This document shows, piece by piece, positions 1 to 6,781 of a DNA stretch of 12,878 bases (position 1 is the stretch's first letter; each line of letters begins with the position of its first letter). Source of the stretch: Gemmatimonadota bacterium (lineage in GTDB: Bacteria > Gemmatimonadota > Gemmatimonadetes > Gemmatimonadales > GWC2-71-9); NCBI GenBank assembly GCA_017889745.1, contig JAGGAG010000065.1, forward strand, positions 1 to 12,878, written 5' to 3'. A model generated the notes under the pieces. That model saw only the letters and a program-made list of their open reading frames with translations, was not told the origin of the DNA and did no database searches. Both the position numbers and the translations under genes were made by a program.

Positions 1-251
1 TCATGTCGTCCATCTATTCCTCCACCACCGTCGGCGGCGTCTACTACTCGAACAGCACGTCCCAGAGCCAGGGCGGATTCGGCGCCACGGCGGGGCTCGG
101 GTACGACCTGAAGATCGGGCGGAACATCTACCTGGTGCCCGAAGTCGACTGGTACCTGCAGGCAGTCGGTTCGCAGACCAGCATCATTTTCGGGGATACC
201 CCGGGCACGAACAACATCATCACCCTGTCGCTCGGGCTGACCTGGCACTGA
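1..251 (+). CDS. Outer-membrane beta-barrel protein, C-terminal fragment
   Basis: This is the 3' end of a gene that enters from upstream; about 82 residues are visible, ending at TGA 249-251. The visible part has alternating polar and hydrophobic residues typical of beta-strands. It contains a GFGATAGLGYDL segment, then a strand with IYLVPEVDWYLQ, and a last strand IITLSLGLTWH that ends the protein with an aromatic-rich strand, as outer-membrane barrels do. These features match the small OmpA/OmpW-like or 'outer membrane protein beta-barrel' families, where the last strand carries the BAM recognition signal. The ATG at base 3 is probably internal, because the reading frame is open to the window edge and no signal peptide follows it. 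The gene converges on mgtE. Specific function is unknown; a barrel is likely, the exact family is not. Confidence 0.6.
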   Translation, partial: MSSIYSSTTVGGVYYSNSTSQSQGGFGATAGLGYDLKIGRNIYLVPEVDWYLQAVGSQTSIIFGDTPGTNNIITLSLGLTWH

Positions 252-263
252 GCCCGCGCCGTG

Positions 264-287
264 CGGCACGCTCAGAGCAGCGTGCCG
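264..287. terminator. Inverted repeat between converging genes, possible bidirectional terminator
   Basis: A perfect 9-base stem (cggcacgct at 264-272, agcgtgccg at 279-287) encloses a 6-base loop. It lies 12 bases past the stop of the barrel gene and contains the mgtE stop codon (complement of 272-274) in its left arm and loop. There is no clear T tract on either side, so intrinsic termination is possible but not proven. Confidence 0.4.
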
Positions 288-1675
288 TGCAGGACCACCA
301 GGGCGACGGTGAAGTAGATCATCAGCCCGGTCACGTCCACCAGCGTGGCCACGAACGGTGCCGATGCGCTCGCGGGATCGAACCCGAGGCGCTTGAGCGC
401 GAACGGCAGCATCGAGCCCGCCAGGGAACCGAAGGTCACCACGCCCACCAGCGCGAAACCCACGGTCAGCGCCACCAGGGGCCAGTGCGGTCCGTAGTTG
501 TAGAGGTGCAGCGACTGCCACAGCGCAATGCGCGCGACGCCGATGACGCCGAGGATGGCGCCGAGCACCAGGCCCGAGGGCAGTTCGCGCAGCGCCACCC
601 GCCACCAGTCGCGCACCGCGACCTCCCGGATTGCCAGCGCCCGGATGATGAGCGAGGTGGCCTGGCTCCCGGAATTGCCCCCCGAACTCATGATGAGCGG
701 AATGAAGAGCGTCAGCACCACCGCCCGCGCCAGCTCCCCTTCGAAGTGCTGCATCGCGGTTGCCGTGAGCATCTCGCTCAGGAAGAGCACGCAGAGCCAG
801 CCCGCCCGCTTCCGGATCATCGCGCCGAAGCTCATCTCGGTGTACGGCTCGTCGAACGCCGCCACACCGCCGAATTTCTGCACGTCTTCTGTGCCCTCCC
901 GCACCAGCGCGTCGAGCACGTCGTCGACCGTCACGATGCCGAGGACCTTCCGGTCGCGGTCCACCACCGGCGCCGCGAGCAGGTTGTACTTGCTGATGAG
1001 GCGGGCCACGTCCTCCCGGTCGGTGTGGGGCCGCACGCTGAGCACGGTGCGCGTCGTGCCCACGTTCCCCATCGGCGTCGCGGGATCGGCGACGAGGAGT
1101 TCCCTGAGCGACACGACGTGCGCCAGCGCCTGCGTGGCGGGGTCGGTCACGTAGATCGCGTACACCGTCTCCTTGTTGCGGCTCACCCGCTTGATCAGCT
1201 CCATGGTCTCTCCGGCGGTTGCCGTCGTGGCCACGGTCAGGAACTCCGTCGTCATCATGCCGCCTGCGGTGTCCGGCTCGTACTGCAGCAGCAGCGTGAG
1301 GCCGCGCCGCGTGTGCGGGTTGAGCAGCGGCAGCAGGCGCTCGCGGTCCTCGGGCTCGAGGTCGCGGAACAGGTCGGCCTGCTGGTCGGCCGACATGGCA
1401 TCGATGAGGCGGCCCGCGTCGGGCAGGCCGAGCTTGCAGACGATCCCGGCCCGGTCGTACTCGAGCTCGGGCGCGTCGAGCACGCTCACCGCCACGTCGA
1501 ATGGGAGCGCCGCGAGCACCTTGGAGGCGGGCTCGGGCGGCAGCCGGCGCAGCGCATCGGCGATGTCGGCGGGTGGCAGCGCACCTACGACGTCCGCGAA
1601 CTCGTCCGGGTCGGCCGAGAGCAGGTACAGGAGTTCGGGTGTGGTTTCCGGCACCGGCGCCGTGGGCAGGGTCAT
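272..1675 (-). CDS. mgtE: Magnesium transporter MgtE
   Basis: A 467-residue Mg2+ channel of the inner membrane, close to the usual MgtE length of about 450. Residues 12-135 form the helical MgtE N domain, ending in YEPDTAGGM (132-140). Two CBS domains follow at roughly 138-198 and 202-258; in this family they sense cytosolic Mg2+ and close the pore when it is plentiful. The plug-helix region and five membrane segments follow (about 289-310, 319-338, 366-388, 398-422, 441-463). Signature residues are SGGNSGSQ (331-338) and the last-helix motif APFVATLVDVTGL, in which Asp447 corresponds to the selectivity-filter Asp432 of Thermus MgtE. The start at 1675 is chosen because AGGAG sits five bases upstream of this ATG; the frame stays open further upstream but that part is antisense to cysE. 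It is divergent from cysE. No Mg2+-sensing leader RNA can fit in the 57-base gap. Confidence 0.96.
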   Translation of the reverse strand: MTLPTAPVPETTPELLYLLSADPDEFADVVGALPPADIADALRRLPPEPASKVLAALPFDVAVSVLDAPELEYDRAGIVCKLGLPDAGRLIDAMSADQQADLFRDLEPEDRERLLPLLNPHTRRGLTLLLQYEPDTAGGMMTTEFLTVATTATAGETMELIKRVSRNKETVYAIYVTDPATQALAHVVSLRELLVADPATPMGNVGTTRTVLSVRPHTDREDVARLISKYNLLAAPVVDRDRKVLGIVTVDDVLDALVREGTEDVQKFGGVAAFDEPYTEMSFGAMIRKRAGWLCVLFLSEMLTATAMQHFEGELARAVVLTLFIPLIMSSGGNSGSQATSLIIRALAIREVAVRDWWRVALRELPSGLVLGAILGVIGVARIALWQSLHLYNYGPHWPLVALTVGFALVGVVTFGSLAGSMLPFALKRLGFDPASASAPFVATLVDVTGLMIYFTVALVVLHGTLL

Positions 1676-1702
1676 CGGAACTCCTGGCGGTGGACGCGAA
1701 GA

Positions 1703-1708
1703 AGTATA
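1703..1708 (-). promoter_or_regulatory. mgtE: Possible -10 box for mgtE
   Basis: On the minus strand this reads TATACT, five of six matches to the TATAAT consensus, about 27 bases before the mgtE start. No good -35 hexamer lies at 15-18 bases, so the call rests on the -10 and its position. The 57-base gap 1676-1732 must serve both mgtE and the divergent cysE; the same short A/T-rich stretch reads tataga on the plus strand. Confidence 0.3.
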
Positions 1709-1732
1709 GAAGGGCGTCATTATGTTCATTCC

Positions 1733-2593
1733 ATGACCCGGCCCCCGCTGCCTCCCGACTTCGTTGCCCGGCTTGCGCGCGAACATGCCGCGTGCGCGGT
1801 GCCGGTCGGCATCGGGGCGCAGGCCGAGGAGTTCGCGCGCGGCACCCTGGGCATCCTCTTCGCCCACCATGCCACCTCGCCCTGGCGCGACGAGGGGGCA
1901 CTGGCCGCGGCTGTCGACGGGCTGCGGGCTCAGCTCGCCGGCCTGCTCGAGGTCGTAGTGCCGCGGTTCGGCGCCATCGCCGACCCCGGCGCCGAGGTGG
2001 ATCGCTTCATGGCGCAGCTGCCGGCCATTCATCATGCGCTCGACCTCGACGCCGACGCGCACGACCAGGGCGATCCCGCCGCCACCTGCCGCGACGAGGT
2101 CATCCTCGCCTATCCCGGTTTCCGCGCGGTGGCGCTCCATCGCATCGCCCACGCGCTGCACGAGCTCGGCGTGCCGCTGGTGCCGCGGCTCATCGGCGAG
2201 CTGGCACATCGCGAAACGGGCATCGACATTCATCCGGGGGCAAGCATCGGCGCCGCGTTCAGCATCGACCATGGCACCGGCGTCGTCGTGGGCGAGACGG
2301 CGGTCATCGGCGATCGCGTCAAGCTCTACCAGGGCGTGACCCTCGGCGCTGCCAGCGTGCGGAAGGACCTGGCCAACACCAAGCGCCACCCCACGGTGGG
2401 CGATGACGTCGTGATCTACGCCAACGCCACGATCCTGGGCGGCGACACCGTCATCGGCGCGGGGAGCATCATCGGCGGCAACGTCTGGCTCACCCGCAGC
2501 GTGCCGCCCGGCTCGGTGGTGAGCCACGAGGCCACGGTCGGCCGCCTCCGCGGCGCCGAGCGGAGCGACGACCTGCTGGAATTCCACATCTAG
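1733..2593 (+). CDS. cysE: Serine O-acetyltransferase
   Basis: A 286-residue enzyme that transfers acetyl from acetyl-CoA to L-serine, giving O-acetylserine, the first step of cysteine synthesis in the cytosol. Residues 1-150 form the alpha-helical N domain; the rest is a left-handed beta-helix of hexapeptide repeats. GIDIHPGASIG (163-173) and the block from IDHGTG to VTLGA (178-206) are the family signatures. Asp165 and His180 match the catalytic Asp143/His158 pair of the E. coli enzyme, shifted by 22 residues. The protein ends in LLEFHI; a C-terminal isoleucine is the residue that inserts into the cysteine synthase active site. The start at 1733 gives a normal N domain, although no Shine-Dalgarno lies at good spacing (GAAGGG at 1709-1714 is 18 bases away). 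cysK follows 20 bases downstream, so the two form an operon. The long acidic N domain resembles the EpsC-type forms. Confidence 0.95.
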   Translation: MTRPPLPPDFVARLAREHAACAVPVGIGAQAEEFARGTLGILFAHHATSPWRDEGALAAAVDGLRAQLAGLLEVVVPRFGAIADPGAEVDRFMAQLPAIHHALDLDADAHDQGDPAATCRDEVILAYPGFRAVALHRIAHALHELGVPLVPRLIGELAHRETGIDIHPGASIGAAFSIDHGTGVVVGETAVIGDRVKLYQGVTLGAASVRKDLANTKRHPTVGDDVVIYANATILGGDTVIGAGSIIGGNVWLTRSVPPGSVVSHEATVGRLRGAERSDDLLEFHI

Positions 2594-2599
2594 GAAGGA

Positions 2600-2612
2600 C
2601 GGTCGAGGACCG
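2600..2612 (+). promoter_or_regulatory. cysK: Small hairpin overlapping the cysK ribosome-binding site
   Basis: The bases cggtc (2600-2604) and gaccg (2608-2612) pair around a gag loop. The likely Shine-Dalgarno GAGGA (2605-2609) lies in the loop and right arm, four bases before the cysK ATG at 2614. Such a weak hairpin would be melted by ribosomes finishing cysE, which suggests translational coupling; this is inference. Confidence 0.35.
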
Positions 2613-2613
2613 C

Positions 2614-3537
2614 ATGCGTGCCAGCAACATTCTGGAGACGATCGGTAGCACGCCGCACGTGAGGCTCAACCGCCTCTTCCCGCACCGGGTGGAGGTGTGG
2701 ATGAAGCTCGAGCGGGCCAACCCGGGCGGCAGCATCAAGGACCGGATCGGGCTCGCCATGATCGAGGACGCCGAGCAGCGTGGTGTGCTTGGCGGGAACA
2801 GCGTCATCATCGAACCTACGTCGGGCAACACCGGCATCGGCCTGGCCATGGTGGCGGCCGTGAAGGGCTACCAGCTTGTGCTCGTCATGCCCGAGTCGAT
2901 GTCGATCGAGCGCCGGCGGATCCTGGCGGCCTATGGCGCCACGCTGGTGCTGACTCCCCGGGAGAAAGGCATGAAGGGCGCCATCGAGCGGGCCCAGGAA
3001 CTCGCTGCGCAGACACCCGGCGCGTGGATTCCGCAGCAGTTCGAGAACCCCGCCAACATCGAGGTGCACCGGCGCACCACGGCCGCGGAGATCTTCGGGG
3101 ACTTCCCCGAGGGGATCGACGTGCTGATCACCGGCGTCGGCACCGGCGGGCATATCACCGGCGCCAGCGAGGTGCTCAAGCAGCAGTGGCCGACGTTGCG
3201 CACCTTCGCCGTGGAACCGGCGAAGAGCCCGGTCATCAGTGGGGGCGCGCCCAGCCCGCACCGGATCCAGGGCATCGGAGCAGGCTTCGTCCCCGCCAAC
3301 CTGCACCGGGACACCCTCGATGGGATCATCCAGGTGACCGAAGAGGACGCCTTCCGGATGGCCGCGCGTGCGGCGAAAGAGGAAGGAATCTTCATCGGCC
3401 CATCGTCCGGGGCCTCCCTGGCCGCAGTGGCCCAGAAGATCCCCGACCTGCCCGATGGCACCCGGATCCTCACCTTCTGCTACGATACCGGCGAGCGGTA
3501 CCTGTCGGTGGAGGGGCTCTTTCCGCTGCCCGAGTGA
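2614..3537 (+). CDS. cysK: Cysteine synthase A (O-acetylserine sulfhydrylase)
   Basis: A 307-residue PLP enzyme that replaces the acetyl group of O-acetylserine with sulfide to give L-cysteine. The order of motifs is that of fold-type II: NPGGSIKDR (36-44) with the PLP lysine Lys42, the substrate loop TSGNTG (69-74), the phosphate-binding glycine loop GVGTGGH (174-180), and GPSSGAS (262-268), whose serine contacts the pyridine nitrogen. Length is typical for CysK (about 310), with no CBS tail as in cystathionine beta-synthase. It lies 20 bases after cysE, which supplies its substrate, and the CysE C-terminal isoleucine suggests that the two form the cysteine synthase complex. A CysM-type enzyme using other sulfur donors is possible, but motif spacing and the cysE partner favour CysK. 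Start ATG 2614 is preceded by GAGGA. Confidence 0.95.
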   Translation: MRASNILETIGSTPHVRLNRLFPHRVEVWMKLERANPGGSIKDRIGLAMIEDAEQRGVLGGNSVIIEPTSGNTGIGLAMVAAVKGYQLVLVMPESMSIERRRILAAYGATLVLTPREKGMKGAIERAQELAAQTPGAWIPQQFENPANIEVHRRTTAAEIFGDFPEGIDVLITGVGTGGHITGASEVLKQQWPTLRTFAVEPAKSPVISGGAPSPHRIQGIGAGFVPANLHRDTLDGIIQVTEEDAFRMAARAAKEEGIFIGPSSGASLAAVAQKIPDLPDGTRILTFCYDTGERYLSVEGLFPLPE

Positions 3538-3569
3538 CCCGGGTTCCTCCGGATTCCGGGGAACCCGGG
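3538..3569 (+). terminator. Strong hairpin just after cysK, probable terminator
   Basis: A perfect 10-base stem (cccgggttcc at 3538-3547, ggaacccggg at 3560-3569) starts on the base after the cysK stop. Its 12-base loop holds a second perfect pair, ccgga (3549-3553) and tccgg (3555-3559), although a one-base loop makes that inner pair strained. A short T run (3582-3585) lies 12 bases past the stem, further than in a classic intrinsic terminator. Confidence 0.5.
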
Positions 3570-3585
3570 GCCGGGTGTATCTTTT

Positions 3586-3619
3586 CCCCTGCTTTGGGGT
3601 CCCCGGGGACCGGGGACCC
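3586..3619. repeat. C/G-rich overlapping inverted and direct repeats
   Basis: Several alternatives overlap here: cccc (3586-3589) with gggg (3596-3599); a 14-base perfect palindrome ggtcccc/ggggacc (3598-3611); and an 8-base stem gggtcccc (3597-3604) with ggggaccc (3612-3619). The last contains a tandem direct repeat of ggggacc (3605-3611 and 3612-3618). Together with the hairpin at 3538-3569 they fill most of the 119-base gap between cysK and the hydroxylase gene. They could be terminators, a protein-binding operator, or a short dispersed repeat. Confidence 0.6.
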
Positions 3620-3656
3620 GTAATGTTTCTGACCAGTGTGAGAGGACCGGAGCACC

Positions 3657-4436
3657 ATGACCACGCCGACCGCGACGATGGAAACTTCTAGTCAAGCCAT
3701 GGGCGCAGCGCAGGGCATCGCGAACGCCGCTGCGAAGGCGACTCCGGAACGCCGCTTCGTCAACAATGCGGACGCGTCCTGCCGCATGTTCAAGGCCGAC
3801 TGGATGGAAGCGCTGAGTCATGTGCGGCCCTGGGTGCCGCACGTCCTCTACGTCCCGGTCATCATCGCGACACTGTGGCTGGGCTTCCGTGCCCTGACCC
3901 CGCTGCAGGTGGCCGGCTGGTTCGCCGTGGGCCTGCTGGTGTGGACGGTGCTCGAGTATGTCATTCACCGCTGGCTCTTCCATCCGCCGCAGTGGATCGA
4001 GGACGATACGCGGCGCATCGTCGGCGGCCTCGAGGTTACCGATCCGGTCATGCCGGCGCTGCCGACCTTCCGGCACAAGTTCTATTTCCTGGTCCATGGG
4101 GTGCACCACGACTACCCCAACGACTCGACTCGGCTCGTCATGCCACCATCGGTGAGCGTCCCGCTGGCTATCGCCTTCTGGTACGCGTTCCACGCGGCCT
4201 TCGGCGTCGCGTCGCCCGCCGCGTTCGCTGGCCTGATCGTCGGCTACCTGGCGTACGACACGATCCATCACGGCACCCACCATGCGAGCGCCAGCTCCAT
4301 GCTGGCGCGCATCTGGAAGAAGCGGCACTTCCGCCATCACTACGCCGATTCCAGCCGCGACTTCGGCGTCAGCAATCCGCTCTGGGACGTGGTGTTCGGC
4401 ACCAAATCGACCGGCAAGCCGGGCCGCGACGACTAG
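3657..4436 (+). CDS. Fatty-acid-2-hydroxylase-like membrane di-iron oxygenase
   Basis: A 259-residue protein of the fatty acid hydroxylase superfamily (sterol desaturase/FA2H type), which uses a histidine-bound di-iron centre and O2 to hydroxylate lipid acyl chains at the inner membrane. Visible histidine clusters are HRWLFH (104-109), His140 with HGVHH (147-151), HHGTHH (204-209) and HFRHH (224-228). Hydrophobic segments lie at about 62-80, 84-103, 167-183 and 186-203. The spacing and the end motif DFGVSNPLWDVVFGT resemble eukaryotic FA2H/Scs7 proteins, but there is no N-terminal cytochrome b5 domain, so an outside electron donor is needed. The first 45 residues are polar, low in conservation signals and probably cytosolic. 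The start at 3657 has GGAG four bases upstream and AGAGGA ten bases upstream. 2-hydroxylation of lipid A or other envelope lipids is a reasonable guess; the substrate is not shown by the sequence. Confidence 0.85.
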   Translation: MTTPTATMETSSQAMGAAQGIANAAAKATPERRFVNNADASCRMFKADWMEALSHVRPWVPHVLYVPVIIATLWLGFRALTPLQVAGWFAVGLLVWTVLEYVIHRWLFHPPQWIEDDTRRIVGGLEVTDPVMPALPTFRHKFYFLVHGVHHDYPNDSTRLVMPPSVSVPLAIAFWYAFHAAFGVASPAAFAGLIVGYLAYDTIHHGTHHASASSMLARIWKKRHFRHHYADSSRDFGVSNPLWDVVFGTKSTGKPGRDD

Positions 4437-4470
4437 GCCGGGTCGCGCGCGACATCGCGCAGGCCACCCA

Positions 4471-4497
4471 GCCGCCCCCCGCTCCACGGGGGGTGGC
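4471..4497 (+). terminator. GC-rich hairpin between hydroxylase and AraC genes
   Basis: The arms gccgccccccg (4471-4481) and cggggggtggc (4487-4497) form an 11-pair stem with one G:T pair and a 5-base loop. It could end the hydroxylase transcript, but no T run follows. Upstream gccaccc (4463-4469) is an exact complement of gggtggc (4491-4497), so a competing fold exists. A 12-base palindrome, gtcgcg/cgcgac, lies at 4442-4453. Confidence 0.45.
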
Positions 4498-4517
4498 GCG
4501 GACAACGGGAGCCCGGT

Positions 4518-5522
4518 GTGACCGCAGTCGTCGCCGCTGACGGAATCCCCCACGCCATATCGCCCGCTATCAGCGAGCCGCCACCCTTCACACCCGGGAT
4601 GGGCGGCATCATGCGCACTACCGATGTCGACCGGCTCCACGACCTCGCCCCCGGCTGGGTCGAGCAGTCGTTCCAATTGGGACGCGGGCAGTTCGAGGGC
4701 AGCCTGTCTTTCGGCCAGACCGGCCGGATGCAATTCGCGGTCAAGGACTGGAGGCCGGGCCTCCTGGTGCGCGGATCGGCACCCGAGGGCACGGCCGTGC
4801 TCGGCTTTCCCCTGGTCGATTCAGCGGCTGGCCGGCTGCGCGGGCTGTCGCTCGCCTCAACCGATTTCGGCTACATCAGCCGCAGCGAGGAAGTGGATTT
4901 TCGCAGCACCACCCCCTACCGGGTCTTCCTCATCGCGATGCGCGAGGAGGAGCTCGAAGCGTATGCCGAGATCGTCCTCGGGCGACCGCTTCGGTCGCTC
5001 GTGCGCGGCCACCGGCTCCACGGCGGGCGCAGTGTCGAGGAACGGCAGCGCGAGGTCGAGCGCCTCGGCCTCGATGCCGTCTACCGGGCCACGCACAAGC
5101 TGACCGATCCCCGGATTGCGGGGTGGGTGGAGAATCGCATCCTGGATTCGCTGCTCAGCGGCCTGCCGTTCACCGAGCGGCGCCATCACACGCCGGGCGC
5201 CGCCGCACTCGCCCGTCGCGCCGAGGACTACCTCCTGACCAACCTGCAGGCGCCCCTGACCATCCGCGATCTCTGCGAGGCGATGGGGGCGAGTGAGCGC
5301 ACGCTGCATCTCGCCTTCAGGGTGCACCTGGGCACCACGCCCAAGGCCCATCTCAAGGCGCTGCGCCTCAACGCCGTGCGGCGTGAGCTCCGGCGGGCCG
5401 GTCCCGGCGTGGGCGTCATGGATGTGGCCATGCAGTGGGGCTTCTTTCACGCCGGCTGGCTGTCGCAGGACTACCGGCGCATGTTTGGCGAGTCTCCCAG
5501 CAAGGCGCTGCCCCAGCGGTAG
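4518..5522 (+). CDS. AraC-family transcriptional regulator
   Basis: A 334-residue DNA-binding regulator. The C-terminal AraC/XylS module spans about 228-334: first helix-turn-helix around LTIRDLCEAMGASERTLHLAF (247-267), second around VMDVAMQWGFFHAGWLSQDYRRMFG (300-324), ending in the usual SPSKAL. The N-terminal portion (about 45-215) looks like the cupin-like ligand-binding domain of AraC-binding-2 type regulators, with the SFQLGRGQFEG stretch near its start. The start is read as GTG 4518 because GGGAG lies six bases before it. In-frame ATGs at 4599 and 4611 have no good ribosome-binding site, but would give a 307- or 303-residue protein whose conserved part is unchanged, so they remain possible. 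Its neighbours are the lipid hydroxylase upstream and the DUF481 operon downstream; either could be its target. The ligand is unknown. Confidence 0.9.
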   Translation: MTAVVAADGIPHAISPAISEPPPFTPGMGGIMRTTDVDRLHDLAPGWVEQSFQLGRGQFEGSLSFGQTGRMQFAVKDWRPGLLVRGSAPEGTAVLGFPLVDSAAGRLRGLSLASTDFGYISRSEEVDFRSTTPYRVFLIAMREEELEAYAEIVLGRPLRSLVRGHRLHGGRSVEERQREVERLGLDAVYRATHKLTDPRIAGWVENRILDSLLSGLPFTERRHHTPGAAALARRAEDYLLTNLQAPLTIRDLCEAMGASERTLHLAFRVHLGTTPKAHLKALRLNAVRRELRRAGPGVGVMDVAMQWGFFHAGWLSQDYRRMFGESPSKALPQR

Positions 5523-5534
5523 CCGCCTGCGCCT

Positions 5535-5565
5535 GTCACACCAATTCCGTACCTCGCGTTACAAT
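5535..5565 (+). promoter_or_regulatory. Candidate promoter of the DUF481-pgm operon
   Basis: TACAAT (5560-5565) matches five of six bases of the -10 consensus. GTCACA (5535-5540) is a weak -35 (four of six) at a long spacing of 19. Position fits: it lies 70-100 bases before the first DUF481 start and just after the AraC stop. The poor -35 and nearby AraC regulator would suit an activator-dependent promoter, but this is inference. Confidence 0.35.
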
Positions 5566-5574
5566 CAGGCAGCG

Positions 5575-5612
5575 GCTCTTTCGCGATCCGGCGGCAAGAG
5601 CAACCGCGTTGC
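5575..5612 (+). promoter_or_regulatory. Structured leader of the first DUF481 gene
   Basis: Two overlapping hairpins can form: gctctt (5575-5580) with aagagc (5596-5601), and gcaac (5600-5604) with gttgc (5608-5612). They share two bases and so compete in part. The segment ggcggcaagagc (5590-5601) recurs with one change at 6766-6777 before the second DUF481 gene. Confidence 0.35.
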
Positions 5613-5634
5613 GCCCACCATCCGGGACACCAGT

Positions 5635-6717
5635 ATGAGCCTCAAGACCTGGGCCTTCATGCGCGTCGGGGCCATTGGCCTCACGGCCACCATGCTTGCG
5701 GCGGCGCCACTGCACGCCGGCGAAAAAACCGACGTGCTCTACATGAAGAACGGCGATCGGCTCACCTGCGAGATCAAGTCGCTCGATGCCGGCGCGCTCT
5801 ACATCGGCCTCGACTACGTGGACGGGACCATCTCGGTGAACTGGTCGCATGTCCAGCGGCTGGAGAGTAGGCGCCTCTTCATCGTACGGATGGAGAGCGG
5901 CGTGGTCTACACCGGCACACTGGCCGTGGCCGACACCACCGTCGGGGAGGAGCAGCGGCCCGTACTGGCACTGACCGACCTGTCCGGAAACCGGGTGACG
6001 CTCGACAAGGGCGACGTCGTCAGCATAGGCAAGACGTCGGAGACCTTCTGGCGGCGGTTCGTGGTGGATGTCTCCGGCGGCCTCACCTACGCCAAGGGGA
6101 ACGATGCTACGCAGTACAACCTCAACTCCATGGTTCAGTATCCCAGGGAGCGGTGGGGCGTCATACTCAACCTCAACTCGACCCTGTCGTCCACCACCGG
6201 CGCCCCCACCTCCACGCGCAACCAGCTGAACCTGGGCGGCTACCACCTGCTGCGGTGGAGGAACTACTTCATCGGTGGCACGGGTGCCCTGCTGCAGAGC
6301 ACGGAACAGGGCATCAGCCTGCAGTCCAGTGTGGGCGGTGGCGTCGGCTACTACCTGGAGAACACGGATCATGTCCGCTTCTCGCTGCTGGGCGGCCTCA
6401 TCTACCAGAACACCAACTACTCCGACGCGGCGCCCGAGGACATGCTCGCGGGGCTGCTCCTCGCCAACCTGAGCGTGGTTACCTATAGCAGGACCAGCCT
6501 GGCCATCAGCGCCAGTGGCATGCCGGCGCTCTCCGACCCCGGCCGCTTCTTCCTCGCCACCAACGCCACCTACTACGTCAAGCTCTGGAAGGACCTGAAG
6601 TTCAACCTGTCGCTGTATGGCAACCTCGATACCCGGCCCCCGGCGGGGCTGTCGGGCAGCGACTACGGGTTCAGCTCCGGATTGGGCTGGACCTTCGGCT
6701 CCAGGCAGCCGCAGTAG
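5635..6717 (+). CDS. DUF481-type outer-membrane beta-barrel protein, copy 1
   Basis: A 360-residue predicted outer-membrane protein. Residues 1-28 form a signal peptide (one basic residue, hydrophobic core, Ala-rich end PLHA before GEK). Residues 33-130 look like a small periplasmic beta domain, starting LYMKNGDRLTCEI and ending near VVSIGK. From about 137 to the end, alternating strands with Trp/Tyr girdles resemble DUF481 (YdiY-like, 'salt-induced outer membrane protein'), with conserved points FWRR, YAKGNDATQYN (152-162), RWG, STRNQ, LLQSTEQG and the closing SDYGFSSGLGWTF. A short tail GSRQPQ follows the last strand. The start at 5635 gives a clean signal peptide; the ribosome-binding site is weak (GGGA seven bases before). 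The next gene is a clear paralogue. Function of DUF481 proteins is not established; a structural or transport role in the outer membrane is possible. Confidence 0.85.
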   Translation: MSLKTWAFMRVGAIGLTATMLAAAPLHAGEKTDVLYMKNGDRLTCEIKSLDAGALYIGLDYVDGTISVNWSHVQRLESRRLFIVRMESGVVYTGTLAVADTTVGEEQRPVLALTDLSGNRVTLDKGDVVSIGKTSETFWRRFVVDVSGGLTYAKGNDATQYNLNSMVQYPRERWGVILNLNSTLSSTTGAPTSTRNQLNLGGYHLLRWRNYFIGGTGALLQSTEQGISLQSSVGGGVGYYLENTDHVRFSLLGGLIYQNTNYSDAAPEDMLAGLLLANLSVVTYSRTSLAISASGMPALSDPGRFFLATNATYYVKLWKDLKFNLSLYGNLDTRPPAGLSGSDYGFSSGLGWTFGSRQPQ

Positions 6718-6754
6718 CGCCGCATGGTGGATGGATCTTTCTTCCTTGGACCTG

Positions 6755-6781
6755 TTTGCCTTCCTGGCGGCAGGAGCCAAA
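6755..6781 (+). promoter_or_regulatory. Hairpin leader before the second DUF481 gene
   Basis: An imperfect stem pairs tttg (6755-6758) with caaa (6778-6781) and ttcctg (6761-6766) with caggag (6771-6776) around a gcgg loop. It contains the block ggcggcaggagc (6766-6777) shared with the leader of copy 1. It might damp transcription or translation between the two copies; no T run follows, so a terminator is less likely. Confidence 0.35.

Noticed and set aside
287..1732. Long plus-strand open frame running through mgtE into cysE
   Set aside because: It is antisense to a complete mgtE with all domains and consists of His/Arg/Pro-rich composition typical of GC-rich shadow frames; only the part from 1733 matches a real family.
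1676..2587. Minus-strand extension of the mgtE frame upstream of 1675
   Set aside because: It is antisense to cysE, shows no known domain, and the start at 1675 has its own AGGAG.
3586..3619. Possible CRISPR-like or short tandem array
   Set aside because: Only two adjacent 7-base units with no spacers; explained better as overlapping palindromes.
5575..5634. Possible riboswitch in the DUF481 leaders (c-di-GMP or similar)
   Set aside because: Short hairpins exist, but I could not match any conserved core of a known riboswitch class.
5536..6780. 414-residue minus-strand open frame
   Set aside because: Antisense to the first DUF481 gene, which has a signal peptide and a paralogue in the same frame sense.
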